DNA of 64,000 nt from Pseudogracilibacillus sp037072025 (GTDB taxonomy: Bacteria; Bacillota; Bacilli; Bacillales; Amphibacillaceae). Positions 26,826 to 35,090 of the stretch are shown in pieces. Under the pieces are notes generated by a model. That model had not been told where the DNA came from. It did no database searches and was given only the letters and a program-made list of their open reading frames with translations. Position 1 is the stretch's first letter. The number at the start of each line of letters is the position of its first letter. The DNA is taken from NCBI RefSeq assembly GCF_037072025.1, contig NZ_JAXHDD010000015.1, positions 20,484 through 84,483 on the forward strand, given 5' to 3'. The position numbers were made by a program, and so were the translations under genes.

Positions 26826-26930
26826 GGATTTATTTTATTAAACTTTTTCATCCTGTTAAAAAATTATATGTTAAGCTATAGGGAATACTGTTTTTGAGCG
26901 TTATATTTTTCACAGAAAGGTGTGATTATT

Positions 26931-27219
26931 GTGAGACCTATATAATTGGAATTTTAGCTGCAATGTTTTTTCAGTGACATTTATTTTAAAACAGGCGATG
27001 GAACTGGAAAGGTGGGAGTTGGATTTGGAGTTCATCCGTACGATTCTTTTCATGCTACCGTTCCTTTTTCTAATCGTAGGATACCGACGAAATATTAAAC
27101 CGGTTCTTATTCATATAAAAAAATCTTCAGTCCCCTGGATTGTATGGAGTACAGTCGGCTTTGGTCTCGTTTATACACCATTAACTTTCGGAACTGTGTA
27201 TTCGTCATCTCTACTTTAA
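26931..27219 (+). pseudogene. decayed DMT-type multidrug efflux transporter gene
   Basis: A GTG with an AAAGGTG ribosome site opens a gene that is broken several times. Reading across frames gives IIGILAAMFFSVTFILKQAMEL, then GGSWIWSSS-RFF, then MLPFLFLIVGYRRNIKPVL and PWIVWSTVGFGLVYTPLTF, the order found in multidrug-resistance efflux (EmrE/DMT) proteins. Breaks: an extra TA near 26943, one T lost from a T run near 26963, and a further shift near 27010. The 3' two-thirds of the gene is gone. A terminator follows at 27283-27304. Confidence 0.7.
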
Positions 27220-27282
27220 TGGATAGCAAACGATTAATGAGCACAATCAAACAACATCGTAAACTTCTAAAGAAACAGGTAG

Positions 27283-27304
27283 AGGCTCTCTTCTCGGAGA
27301 GCCT
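27283..27304 (+). terminator. hairpin terminator after the decayed transporter gene
   Basis: Arms AGGCTCTC / GGAGAGCCT with a short loop, followed by TTATTG. It faces the minus-strand cytochrome gene that ends at 27313 and may serve both directions weakly. Confidence 0.6.
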
Positions 27305-27312
27305 TTATTGTC

Positions 27313-28227
27313 CTATTCTTTTCTTGGCACGACATTCTCAATTTCACTCCAGTCGAACTCACCATTTCTTATCTTTTCCCGTCGATCTTCGGTAATTATA
27401 TCGGTCGGTCTATTACCATGCGGAAAGTCATCGTCATGACCTTCCCATACTGGACGATCTTGCATAAGAAGAAATGCTGCTAAATCGGCGGCTTCTTGAT
27501 CCGTTAATTCATATTCTGCACCTATCGGCATATTGTTTTGTAAATATCCCGCCATTTTTGTTAAACGCCCCATTCCTGCCCCATCATTAAAGGAATTTTC
27601 TCCCCATAATGCAGGTCCTGTATTTGCACCAGTACCTTGTCCATCATCTCCATGACAACTGAGACAGTTTTTCTTTTCATACAATTCTTCACCATTCTCT
27701 ACGTTTGGCTCCGGGACTTCATCCATTGAATTGACTGTCACCCAAGGTCTTTCTGCACCAATTTCTACACCTTCCGAAATATACGTTAAATATGAAATTA
27801 GAGCACGCATTTCCTCACTATCACTTGGTATCATTTCACCATTCATACTACGAATCATACAACCATTTATTCGATCTTCTAACGTAAACGTAATTCCTTC
27901 ACGCGGACGATACTGCGGATAGTCTGCGGTTACCCCTACCATAGATGAACTTTGTGATAAACCGCCATCCGCATGACAACTTTGACAAGACAATTCATTA
28001 CCTACATAATCTGCCATCACCACATTCGTTTCATTAAAAATTTCTTCTCCGTATTTAATTGCTTCGGTCATTGGATCATCCGGATCCAAGTCTTCCATAG
28101 AGGGTGGGGTATGTTCATTAGTCTCTTCATCAATCGTTTCACCATTTTCACTTTCATTTACTGTACAACCTATGATAATAAATAGAGAAGCAAATACAGT
28201 TATCCATAATCGTTTTTGTTTTAGCAT
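27313..28227 (-). CDS. dihaem c-type cytochrome lipoprotein, thiosulfate dehydrogenase (TsdA)-like
   Basis: 304 aa lipoprotein (lipobox FIIIGC) anchored outside the membrane, with two CxxCH haem sites: CQSCH in domain 1 and CLSCH in domain 2. Domain 1 has the TsdA order YVGNELSCQSCH...YPQYR...RINGCMIRSMNG, and the cysteine in INGC is at the place of the axial haem ligand of TsdA (family knowledge). TsdA enzymes oxidise thiosulfate to tetrathionate or work in reverse. I chose ATG at 28227, which has GGAGGAG 5 bases upstream. No partner cytochrome gene is next to it. A general electron-carrying cytochrome is the alternative. Confidence 0.8.
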   Translation of the reverse strand: MLKQKRLWITVFASLFIIIGCTVNESENGETIDEETNEHTPPSMEDLDPDDPMTEAIKYGEEIFNETNVVMADYVGNELSCQSCHADGGLSQSSSMVGVTADYPQYRPREGITFTLEDRINGCMIRSMNGEMIPSDSEEMRALISYLTYISEGVEIGAERPWVTVNSMDEVPEPNVENGEELYEKKNCLSCHGDDGQGTGANTGPALWGENSFNDGAGMGRLTKMAGYLQNNMPIGAEYELTDQEAADLAAFLLMQDRPVWEGHDDDFPHGNRPTDIITEDRREKIRNGEFDWSEIENVVPRKE

Positions 28228-28353
28228 TTTTTCTCCTCCTCTAATCATTTTACAGCTTCATTATAACTTTAAACCGTATAAAAACATACCCCTAGGAGTG
28301 TTGAAAAAAGCTTGTTCACAGTAAATTCAAACAATTGTCTCTATTTTGTAGGT

Positions 28354-29781
28354 TTACATTTTTGCTACTGTTCTTTCCTGGATGAATTGATTTTTATCCT
28401 TAACATAAAAGGATAAGATTAGGCCGATAATTGTAGTAGCTGTCGCAACGTAAAATGCGATATTTACGCCATGAATTAATGCTTGTGAACCGTGTTTTGT
28501 AGAAACATCAGCAGTTAGTGACATAATTGTGATCAATGTCGCTGTTCCAATCGATGCAGCGACTTGTCGCATCGTATTCGTCATTGCTGTTCCATGTGGA
28601 ATCAGTCTGGTTGGTAATACATTCAAACCGGCAGTAGTAGATGGCATCATCACCATGGAAATTCCAATCATTCGAATTGCAAAAACGATCGTTAAATATG
28701 CTAATGAGGTACTTTCCGTCAAATTTGTAAAAAAGAAAGTTGTAACTGACATAATTGATAAACCGATAATAAGTAGCCATCTTGCACCAATTGCATCAAA
28801 AATCCGCCCAATGAATGGCGATAGAATCCCCATAATTAATGCGCCCGGTAAAATCATTAAACCTGATTCCAGTGCTGTAAAACCTGCCATCAATTGCATG
28901 TAAATTGGTAAAATTGTTTCCGATGCAATTAACATCGTAAAAGCGATCATTCCAATAACTGTTGTAAACGTATAAACTTTATATGTAAATACTCGAAATT
29001 CTAAAATAGGCTGTTTTAATTTGAATTGTCTTAAGATAAACATGGTCAGTGTAATTGTTCCGACAATTAGTGAGATCATTACACCTTTATTGGCCCAACC
29101 GTAATTTCCGACACTACTAAACCCGTATAGTAATCCACCGAAACCAAACATCGATAATACAATCGATACGTAATCCACTTTCGGAAATGTTCGAGTAATA
29201 ATATTTTTCATAAAAAAGTAACCGATTATAAGGTCAATGATCGCAAGTGGGAAAATAATATAAAACAATGATCTCCAAGGTAAAAATTCAATCAACCATC
29301 CAGATAAAGAAGGACCTAATGCAGGTGCAAAAGAAATGACGAGCCCAGTCATTCCCATTGCAAAACCTCGTCTTTCCACTGCAAAAATTAACATAAATAT
29401 CGTCATCATAAGGGGCATGATAATTCCTGCTCCAGCTGCTTGAATGATTCTTCCCACCATTAATATTGGAAAATTAAATGAAAATGCACAGACAATTGTT
29501 CCAACAATAAACGTAGACATCGAAACAACAAACAACCGCCTCGTCGTAAACGTCTCCATTAAAAACGCAGTAATTGGTATCATAACTCCGTTTACTAACA
29601 TAAAAATGGTTGTCACCCACTGACCGGAATTTTCTGTCAATTTAAACTCCGTCATAATATGAGGCGTTGCTGTTATTAATAATGTTTGATTTAAAATAGC
29701 TAAAAAAGAACCACCAAGTAATATGGCAACGATCGTTAATCGATTATATTGTTCCGAACTTTGTGTAGTAAATTCTGTCAC
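28354..29781 (-). CDS. MFS multidrug efflux transporter, DHA2 (14-TM) family
   Basis: 475 aa drug:H+ antiporter with 14 predicted helices. Motif GRIIQAAGAGIIMPLMM in helix 4 region, motif C-like GLVISFAPALGPSLSGWLIE, and an N-terminal AILNQTLLITATPHIMTEF block are typical of EmrB/QacA/LmrB transporters. GTG start with a modest GGGG site. Flanked by unrelated genes, with no regulator adjacent, so the substrate cannot be inferred. Confidence 0.9.
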   Translation of the reverse strand: MTEFTTQSSEQYNRLTIVAILLGGSFLAILNQTLLITATPHIMTEFKLTENSGQWVTTIFMLVNGVMIPITAFLMETFTTRRLFVVSMSTFIVGTIVCAFSFNFPILMVGRIIQAAGAGIIMPLMMTIFMLIFAVERRGFAMGMTGLVISFAPALGPSLSGWLIEFLPWRSLFYIIFPLAIIDLIIGYFFMKNIITRTFPKVDYVSIVLSMFGFGGLLYGFSSVGNYGWANKGVMISLIVGTITLTMFILRQFKLKQPILEFRVFTYKVYTFTTVIGMIAFTMLIASETILPIYMQLMAGFTALESGLMILPGALIMGILSPFIGRIFDAIGARWLLIIGLSIMSVTTFFFTNLTESTSLAYLTIVFAIRMIGISMVMMPSTTAGLNVLPTRLIPHGTAMTNTMRQVAASIGTATLITIMSLTADVSTKHGSQALIHGVNIAFYVATATTIIGLILSFYVKDKNQFIQERTVAKM

Positions 29782-29896
29782 ATACTCAACCCCTGCTGCT
29801 CCTAGATATTAACATATATTATATATCTTAATTTCAATAAAAACATCCTTATCGATTAATTTTGTGAACTTTAAATATTTTCGTATTCCATTTGAT

Positions 29897-30502
29897 TTAA
29901 TTTTTATCTCTTCTAAAGAAGAATACAAACATTAACAGGAAGGCAATAGCAATTAAAATATAAGCTACCGAGGAATAGACCGCTAAAAATTGAAGGATGT
30001 CTGTCCAAGACCGTCCTAATAAAGCCCCCGTTATTACTAAAACCGTATTCCAAATGCCTGTCCCAATCATTGTAAAAAGTAAAAACACCCAAAACTTCAT
30101 TCCTGCCATGCCTGCGGGGATGGAAATAAGACTACGCACAATCGGAATCATTCTGCAAAAAAGCACAGTCCAGTAGCCGTACTTTTCAAACCACTTATTT
30201 GCTTTATGTAAATCCTCTTTTTTTAATCGAAGCACATGTCCCCATCGGTCAACTATTTTTTCCATACGTGTTATATTCAATATTTTACCTATGCCATATA
30301 AAATAATTGCACCAATAATAGAGCCTGTTGACGCAGTAATAATTACCCCAAACAGTGTCAGCTTAGTATAGGTCGTCAAAAATCCCCCAAATAACAGAAT
30401 TACTTCTGACGGGATTGGTGGGAAGAGATTTTCCAACGCCATCAAAATAAATACACCGATATAACCAAATTGCTCCATTATTTTTGTAACAAACTCTTGC
30501 AT
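29897..30502 (-). CDS. DedA family membrane protein
   Basis: About 201 aa SNARE-associated (PF09335) membrane protein with four to six helices and the ENLFPPIPSEVILLFGGF re-entrant motif and FCRMIPIVRSLISIPAGMAGM arginine motif. DedA proteins act as undecaprenyl-phosphate or phospholipid flippases (family knowledge). ATG at 30502 has GGAGATGAG at ideal distance; the longer frame starts at 30517. Confidence 0.88.
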   Translation of the reverse strand: MQEFVTKIMEQFGYIGVFILMALENLFPPIPSEVILLFGGFLTTYTKLTLFGVIITASTGSIIGAIILYGIGKILNITRMEKIVDRWGHVLRLKKEDLHKANKWFEKYGYWTVLFCRMIPIVRSLISIPAGMAGMKFWVFLLFTMIGTGIWNTVLVITGALLGRSWTDILQFLAVYSSVAYILIAIAFLLMFVFFFRRDKN

Positions 30503-30821
30503 TAGACTCATCTCCATTATCTAAAGCCTGTACTTTATATATAGTACTCCCGAATAATTTTATGTAGAAAATGCCTTATTGGTTGATAATGGAATAGGAC
30601 TACCTGTAAGAAGAGTTAGTTGGGCAATACTTCAGAACAGTCTTCATGCTAATAAGTGAGGAAATTTGCGATTTACATGTAGAGTATGAGAGGACACATA
30701 AAAAAACAACTATCAAAATTATTATTTAAAACTCTCTTTTACGCCTTGTTGTTTCTAAACAGCATAGTTGATGTATACTGTGCAGTAGTGAAAATTTGTA
30801 AATTAGTAACAGCTTCGTTGA

Positions 30822-30955
30822 TTTCCGCCTCCGGGCAGTTCGCGCATCCTTAGGCACGGCTTCAGCCCTCCTCGGAAGAAAACCGCTTCCTGCTGGGTTT
30901 TTAGACACGTGCTTTTCCCGCAGGAGTCGACTGCCCTCCGGCTCCAATCAACCAT
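30822..30955. repeat. GC-rich intergenic palindromic repeat
   Basis: About 134 bases much richer in G and C than the surroundings, with internal complementarity (for example the CCTCCGGGCAGT start and ACTGCCCTCCGG end). No gene. It resembles highly repeated intergenic palindromes of Bacillaceae. A second, different palindrome follows. Confidence 0.6.
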
Positions 30956-31007
30956 TATAATAGTAGTATCAAACGGTGCAGAGTTGTTACTATGCACATC
31001 ACAGCGA

Positions 31008-31135
31008 AGGAAATACACGGAGACTCCTACGGGAGGAAAGGCCTCGGTGAGACTACGCAGGAGCGAAGCGACGAGGAGGCTCATCAGCCGCCCGTGGAAA
31101 GCGGAGTGTATTTCCGTAGCGGTATTTACATCGCA
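31008..31135. repeat. intergenic palindromic repeat (GGAAATACACGGAGACTCC family)
   Basis: Starts with GGAAATACACGGAGACTCC and ends with GCGGAGTGTATTTCC, which are complementary at the ends, with CAGGAGCGAAGCGACGAGG in the middle. A related, inverted core lies inside the element at 36942-37173. Non-coding; probably a mobile or REP-like repeat. Confidence 0.65.
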
Positions 31136-31214
31136 ACTTTGTTTGATATTTACAAAGAAAATTACTCAGTTACTGTACAGTTTATGGATTTTTAACAACA
31201 GCCTCTTAAAACTC

Positions 31215-32219
31215 TTAAAAAAACATATTAAGTATCAGATAAAAAATGCCGGCAAGTGTTGCAGAAATGGGTAATGTTATAATCCAAGTAAAAATCATTC
31301 TTTGAGCTGTACCCCACTTAACACCTTTTAAGCGATGCGAGGAACCCACTCCAAGAATGGAAGAGGAAATAACATGTGTTGTACTGACAGGTAAATGAAT
31401 AAATGTAGCACCAAAAATAACTGCTGCTCCCGTTATGTCTGCAGCTACTCCATTGACTGGGCGGATTTTCATAATTTTTCCACCGACAGTTTTAATTATT
31501 TTCCAACCACCCACTGCTGTACCAAGTGCCATGGCAAGTGCACAAATAAATTGAACCCAAAGTTGGACATCACCTGAAGTTTGGTAATTATTAACGATAA
31601 GTGCCATTGTAATAATTCCCATTGCTTTTTGTGCATCATTTGTTCCATGAGAATATGCCTGGGCAGCTGCAGTTACAATTTGTATTCTTCTAAACCTTTT
31701 GTTCGTTTTAGCTAAATTAGCATTTTTAAAAACTATTTTGAAAATGCTATATACTATAAACCCAACTATAAAAGCGAGAAGCGGTGAAAAAATAAGTGCT
31801 TTGATTATCGAGGTAAATCCACTATAATTTAATATGTTAAAACCAGCAGCGGCAATCGCAGCTCCAGCGATGGATCCGATTAGCGCATGGGACGAGCTAC
31901 TTGGAATTCCGTAATACCAAGTAATTAAATTCCATGCAATGGCTGCCAGAAGTGCTGCAAGAATAACTAATGACCCATTATCTAGAGTAAATGGATCCAC
32001 AATATCTTTTGTAATCGTTTTTGCAACACCTGTAAAAGTCATAGCGCCGAGAAAGTTCATAACAGAGGCTAAGATAATTGCCTGTCTAGGTTTTAAGGCT
32101 TTTGTAGAGACGGAAGTTGCAATCGCATTAGCTGTGTCATGAAATCCGTTAATAAAATCAAAGGTCACAGCAAAAAAAACAATTAAAATTGTTATTAAAA
32201 GCACAGTATCCATGATCAA
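31215..32219 (-). CDS. pit: low-affinity inorganic phosphate transporter, Pit family
   Basis: 334 aa PiT permease importing phosphate with a cation. It has about ten helices and the duplicated PiT signature: FDFINGFHDTANAIATSV near the N terminus and SHGTNDAQKAMGIITMAL in the middle. It lies 9 bases downstream of the DUF47 gene. The TTG at 32217-32219 is close to an AAGGAG site; the in-frame ATG at 32213 is an alternative start. Confidence 0.92.
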   Translation of the reverse strand: MIMDTVLLITILIVFFAVTFDFINGFHDTANAIATSVSTKALKPRQAIILASVMNFLGAMTFTGVAKTITKDIVDPFTLDNGSLVILAALLAAIAWNLITWYYGIPSSSSHALIGSIAGAAIAAAGFNILNYSGFTSIIKALIFSPLLAFIVGFIVYSIFKIVFKNANLAKTNKRFRRIQIVTAAAQAYSHGTNDAQKAMGIITMALIVNNYQTSGDVQLWVQFICALAMALGTAVGGWKIIKTVGGKIMKIRPVNGVAADITGAAVIFGATFIHLPVSTTHVISSSILGVGSSHRLKGVKWGTAQRMIFTWIITLPISATLAGIFYLILNMFF

Positions 32220-32228
32220 GATTACTCC

Positions 32229-32846
32229 TTATGCATTTTTCATGATGATAGCTTCGAAAGTATTGGCCACACTCTCACAACAGTCAGCAACATCTTCTAA
32301 TTTTTCGTAGATTTCTTTATATTTCATAATTTGAATGGGATCTTTTTCCATTTTGAATAATTCTTTAATCGATGATCGGCGAATTTGATCACATTTCGAC
32401 TCATAATTTTTAATTCTGATAGCATGTTTTCTAATTTGGGGTAATTTTTTTTCGGATAATAGATTAATAGCTTTTTCCATTTCAATGACACTTTTTTGGA
32501 TTGCATCAACGAACTGGAGCATATAATTATCAGCAGAATGAATCGAATACATATCAAATAATGCTGAGGTGTGTTCCAAGCCATCCAACACATCGTCCAT
32601 ATGCATCGCTAAAGCCAAAATATCCTCTCGCTCAATCGGAGTAATAAAGACCTTATTTAAATCCTTGATTACTTTGTGAACAAAGGAATCCCCCTTCTTT
32701 TCAAATTCTTTCATTTTATCGTAAAAAAATTTCAAATCAGCTTCATTTGTTAATTTATATTCCGTAAAAAAATCCACGCTCTCTACTAAGTTTTGAGCAA
32801 TGTGTTTCAAATGCACCGAGAACTTGTCTTCTTTTTTTCCAAACAT
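32229..32846 (-). CDS. DUF47 family phosphate transport accessory protein
   Basis: 205 aa all-helical PhoU-like cytosolic protein (DUF47/Pit accessory). Motifs FYDKMKEFEKKGDSFVH and EREDILALAMHMDDVLDGLEH are typical and supply acidic metal-binding residues. Such proteins are nearly always encoded next to a Pit transporter and modulate it. Ribosome site AAGGTGG. First gene of the two-gene operon. Confidence 0.92.
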   Translation of the reverse strand: MFGKKEDKFSVHLKHIAQNLVESVDFFTEYKLTNEADLKFFYDKMKEFEKKGDSFVHKVIKDLNKVFITPIEREDILALAMHMDDVLDGLEHTSALFDMYSIHSADNYMLQFVDAIQKSVIEMEKAINLLSEKKLPQIRKHAIRIKNYESKCDQIRRSSIKELFKMEKDPIQIMKYKEIYEKLEDVADCCESVANTFEAIIMKNA

Positions 32847-32970
32847 AATTTTCCCACCTTATTCATAATACCACCTAAAATAGTATCGTAATCTGTCGAA
32901 TAAGTATAGATTTTATCAATTAATTTACACAAAATTTACAATTAGAAGTTCTACTTTATAAAAGACTATA

Positions 32971-33130
32971 AGAGGATGTTCAAAAAGTCCGGTAAAAATG
33001 ACACTGCGAATTTCGCACGAATGCTTGTTTTTCCGCTACTCATGTATCTAAATGCATACATTCCGCTGCTCGAAACTTCGCCGCCTCGAACTTCTTGATC
33101 TTTTTTTATCCTCCTTTTTGAACACGCATT
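32971..33130. repeat. MITE-like element, copy B
   Basis: About 160 bp, nearly identical to copy A at 10553-10708, with the same AGAGGATGTTCAAAAAG left end and GTTCAAAAAG-type right end. Same orientation as copy A. Confidence 0.75.
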
Positions 33131-33237
33131 ATAAGGAGCTTCAAATATGGGCGCTAAATTATGCAGAAAATTAAGCACTTTGTTACTAATCACTGCTTCT
33201 GGGGGCACATCTGAAGTAGCATGTTACAAACATTCAT

Positions 33238-33270
33238 CACAAAAAAAACTTGGCAATAATTAGCCAAGTT
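33238..33270 (-). terminator. orphan minus-strand terminator
   Basis: Perfect 9-bp arms AAACTTGGC / GCCAAGTTT with an 8-base loop, followed on the minus strand by a run of T residues. No minus-strand protein gene lies upstream; it may be a second terminator for the non-coding RNA at 33357-33584. Confidence 0.6.
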
Positions 33271-33356
33271 TCTCATAAATTCACTTTTTATGAGTGAAAA
33301 ATTTTTTCATAGAAATGGTTCCCAAATGATTTTAATATTCTTGAAATCTGTAGTTT

Positions 33357-33584
33357 AAAATAAAAATCCGCCATTATAAAAGAGCGGATTTAGACTTTAA
33401 AAACACAGCCACAATGCCGTAATAAATTAGTAAGTTTTAACCACCACTCTTTATAAGTGGGTGTTTGCAGAGTGACTTCCTGTCTTCCACACGGTAGAGG
33501 CATGACATTTGGCCCTCGATATTAAAACTCCCTAATTCTTGTTTAGAGGTTAAACTTAAGTAAATTACGAACATTGCAGCTACT
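33357..33584 (-). ncRNA. ssrS: structured non-coding RNA, candidate 6S RNA
   Basis: Minus-strand transcript of about 228 nt with its own promoter and terminator (arms AAATCCGC/GCGGATTT at 33363-33391, then TTTTTATTTT). Its two ends pair over about 25 bp: AGCTGCAATG near the 5' end with CATTGTGGCT near the 3' end (ten pairs, two wobble), then GTAAT with ATTAC and GTTTAACC with GGTTAAAAC. The closed stem surrounds an open middle with a small hairpin (CCACT-TATAA-AGTGG) on its 3' side and a further arm between. A long closing stem, central bubble and terminal arm are the form of 6S RNA, the inhibitor of sigma-A RNA polymerase. That there is a structured RNA is well supported; the 6S identity rests on shape and must be tested. 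Confidence 0.55.
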
Positions 33585-33590
33585 AAATAT

Positions 33591-33619
33591 ATGATAACCT
33601 TAATCGGTTAAAATTTCAA
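33591..33619 (-). promoter_or_regulatory. promoter of the candidate 6S-like RNA
   Basis: TTGAAA (33614-33619) and TATCAT (33591-33596) on the minus strand with a 17-base spacer. The start point predicted near 33584 coincides with the base of the RNA's long closing stem. Confidence 0.75.
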
Positions 33620-33629
33620 TGGAAAGAAA

Positions 33630-33672
33630 CTCCTATTTTCACTATGTAAGCAAAGATGGTTGAAAATAGGAG
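33630..33672. repeat. 12-bp perfect inverted repeat upstream of rtcB
   Basis: CTCCTATTTTCA and TGAAAATAGGAG separated by 19 bases. The right arm contains AATAGGAGG, a perfect ribosome-site sequence on the plus strand, but the rtcB start is 45 bases further on. It lies between the divergent non-coding RNA promoter and rtcB and could be an operator or a leader hairpin. Confidence 0.6.
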
Positions 33673-33718
33673 GTTCAAGCACTAATTATGTATAATAAAC
33701 TAGAGGGGTGAATTATAC

Positions 33719-34903
33719 TTGAAAAAAGTTATTTTTGGCAATCATGAACAAGATACAATCCAGCAATTTAACAATTGTTTAGAAACAGGCAATGTTGTCG
33801 GGGGGGTTCTGTGTGCAGATGGACACTATGGGTACTCGCAACCTGTAGGCGGGGTGATCGTCTATGATGGGCAAATTCCCCCGTCTGGTGTTGGATATGA
33901 TATCGCTTGTGGTAATAAAGCAGTGAAAACGAATCTAGTTTACAACGATATAAAAAATAATTTGTCGACCATTATGGATGAAGTTCAAAAAGCAGTTCCC
34001 TTTGGATTTGGCAGAAAAAATCCTGTTCGAGTTGATCATGAAGTTTTCGATGATGAGAATTGGAACGTGTTTAAAGAAATTGGAAAACATGAACATGACG
34101 ATTTAAAAGCAACGGCTCAAGCACAACTTGGGACAACCGGTTCTGGAAATCATTATGTTGATATTTTAATTGATGAAAAAACGACAGATGTTTGGGTTGG
34201 AAACCACTTCGGTAGCCGCGGTTTAGGGCACCGGACAGCTACTGGATTTCTAAACCTTGCAAAAGGACTCGCCTTCTCCGATCATGCACCTCGCGAATTG
34301 ATGGAAGCAACTTCTACCTTACTTGATATGGATAGTGAGTTAGGAGATATGTATTACCGTGCGATGGAACTTGCTGGGCGTTATGCCTATGCAGGACGGG
34401 ATCATGTAATTCAACAAGTACTTGATATTTTAGGTGCGGAATCTACTTTTGAAGTGCATAATCACCATAATTATGCATGGAAGGAAACACATTTCGGTAA
34501 AGAATATATCGTTGTTCGAAAAGGAGCAACACCTGCTGCACCTGGACAATTAGGTTTTGTAGGTGGCAGTATGGCAGATATTTCTGTTATTTTACAGGGA
34601 GTTGAATCAGATAAAAGTAAAGAAGCATTTTACAGCACAGTTCATGGAGCAGGACGAATTATGAGCCGAACGAAGGCGGCAGGTCGAATGAACTGGAAAA
34701 CAGGAAAAAGACGTGGTGGAGCGATTTCAGAAGAACAAATGCAAAAGGCTGTTAAAAGGTATGGCGTCGAATTAAGAGGAGCCGGTACAGATGAAAGCCC
34801 ATTTGTCTACCGTAAACTTCAAGAAGTTCTTGATTCCCATGCAGGAACGGTCGAAGTACTTCATACGTTAAAGCCTATCGGTGTTGTCATGGCAAACGAA
34901 TAA
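33719..34903 (+). CDS. rtcB: RtcB family RNA ligase / RNA repair protein
   Basis: 394 aa GTP- and Mn-dependent ligase family that joins 2',3'-cyclic phosphate or 3'-phosphate RNA ends to 5'-OH ends. Metal ligands are recognisable in CADGHYGYSQPVGG and VGYDIACGNKAV (Cys64), NHFGSRGLGH and HNHHNYAW; the guanylated histidine is in STVHGAGRIMSR. Length is on the short side of the family (about 390-410 aa for this group). TTG start (33719) with a GAGGGGTG site. No rtcA, rtcR or toxin gene adjoins it; it is monocistronic behind a large inverted repeat. Confidence 0.92.
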   Translation: MKKVIFGNHEQDTIQQFNNCLETGNVVGGVLCADGHYGYSQPVGGVIVYDGQIPPSGVGYDIACGNKAVKTNLVYNDIKNNLSTIMDEVQKAVPFGFGRKNPVRVDHEVFDDENWNVFKEIGKHEHDDLKATAQAQLGTTGSGNHYVDILIDEKTTDVWVGNHFGSRGLGHRTATGFLNLAKGLAFSDHAPRELMEATSTLLDMDSELGDMYYRAMELAGRYAYAGRDHVIQQVLDILGAESTFEVHNHHNYAWKETHFGKEYIVVRKGATPAAPGQLGFVGGSMADISVILQGVESDKSKEAFYSTVHGAGRIMSRTKAAGRMNWKTGKRRGGAISEEQMQKAVKRYGVELRGAGTDESPFVYRKLQEVLDSHAGTVEVLHTLKPIGVVMANE

Positions 34904-35090
34904 AGTTTATTCATTATCCATTCAAAAGCCTACTAGTAACAGTAATTCCCATTTTTAAATTTGAGCTGTAATCTGCTCAATTATCAAAATTTTTGTTGCG
35001 TATATCACAAAATCTATAAACTGCGACATAAGAGTCTACATGTTATTACTGTATCAACTCCATGTCTGGGGCAACTCATATATTGCGAAA

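Noticed and set aside
30803..31195. Open frames of 60-120 codons on both strands around 31 kb
   Set aside because: They arise from GC-rich palindromic repeats, overlap on several frames and lack ribosome sites.
33405..33520. Remnant of an IS200/IS605 end or its guide RNA
   Set aside because: The hairpins first suggested this, but the region has its own promoter, a long end-to-end stem and a terminator, which a free-standing RNA explains better; no tnpA or tnpB trace is present.
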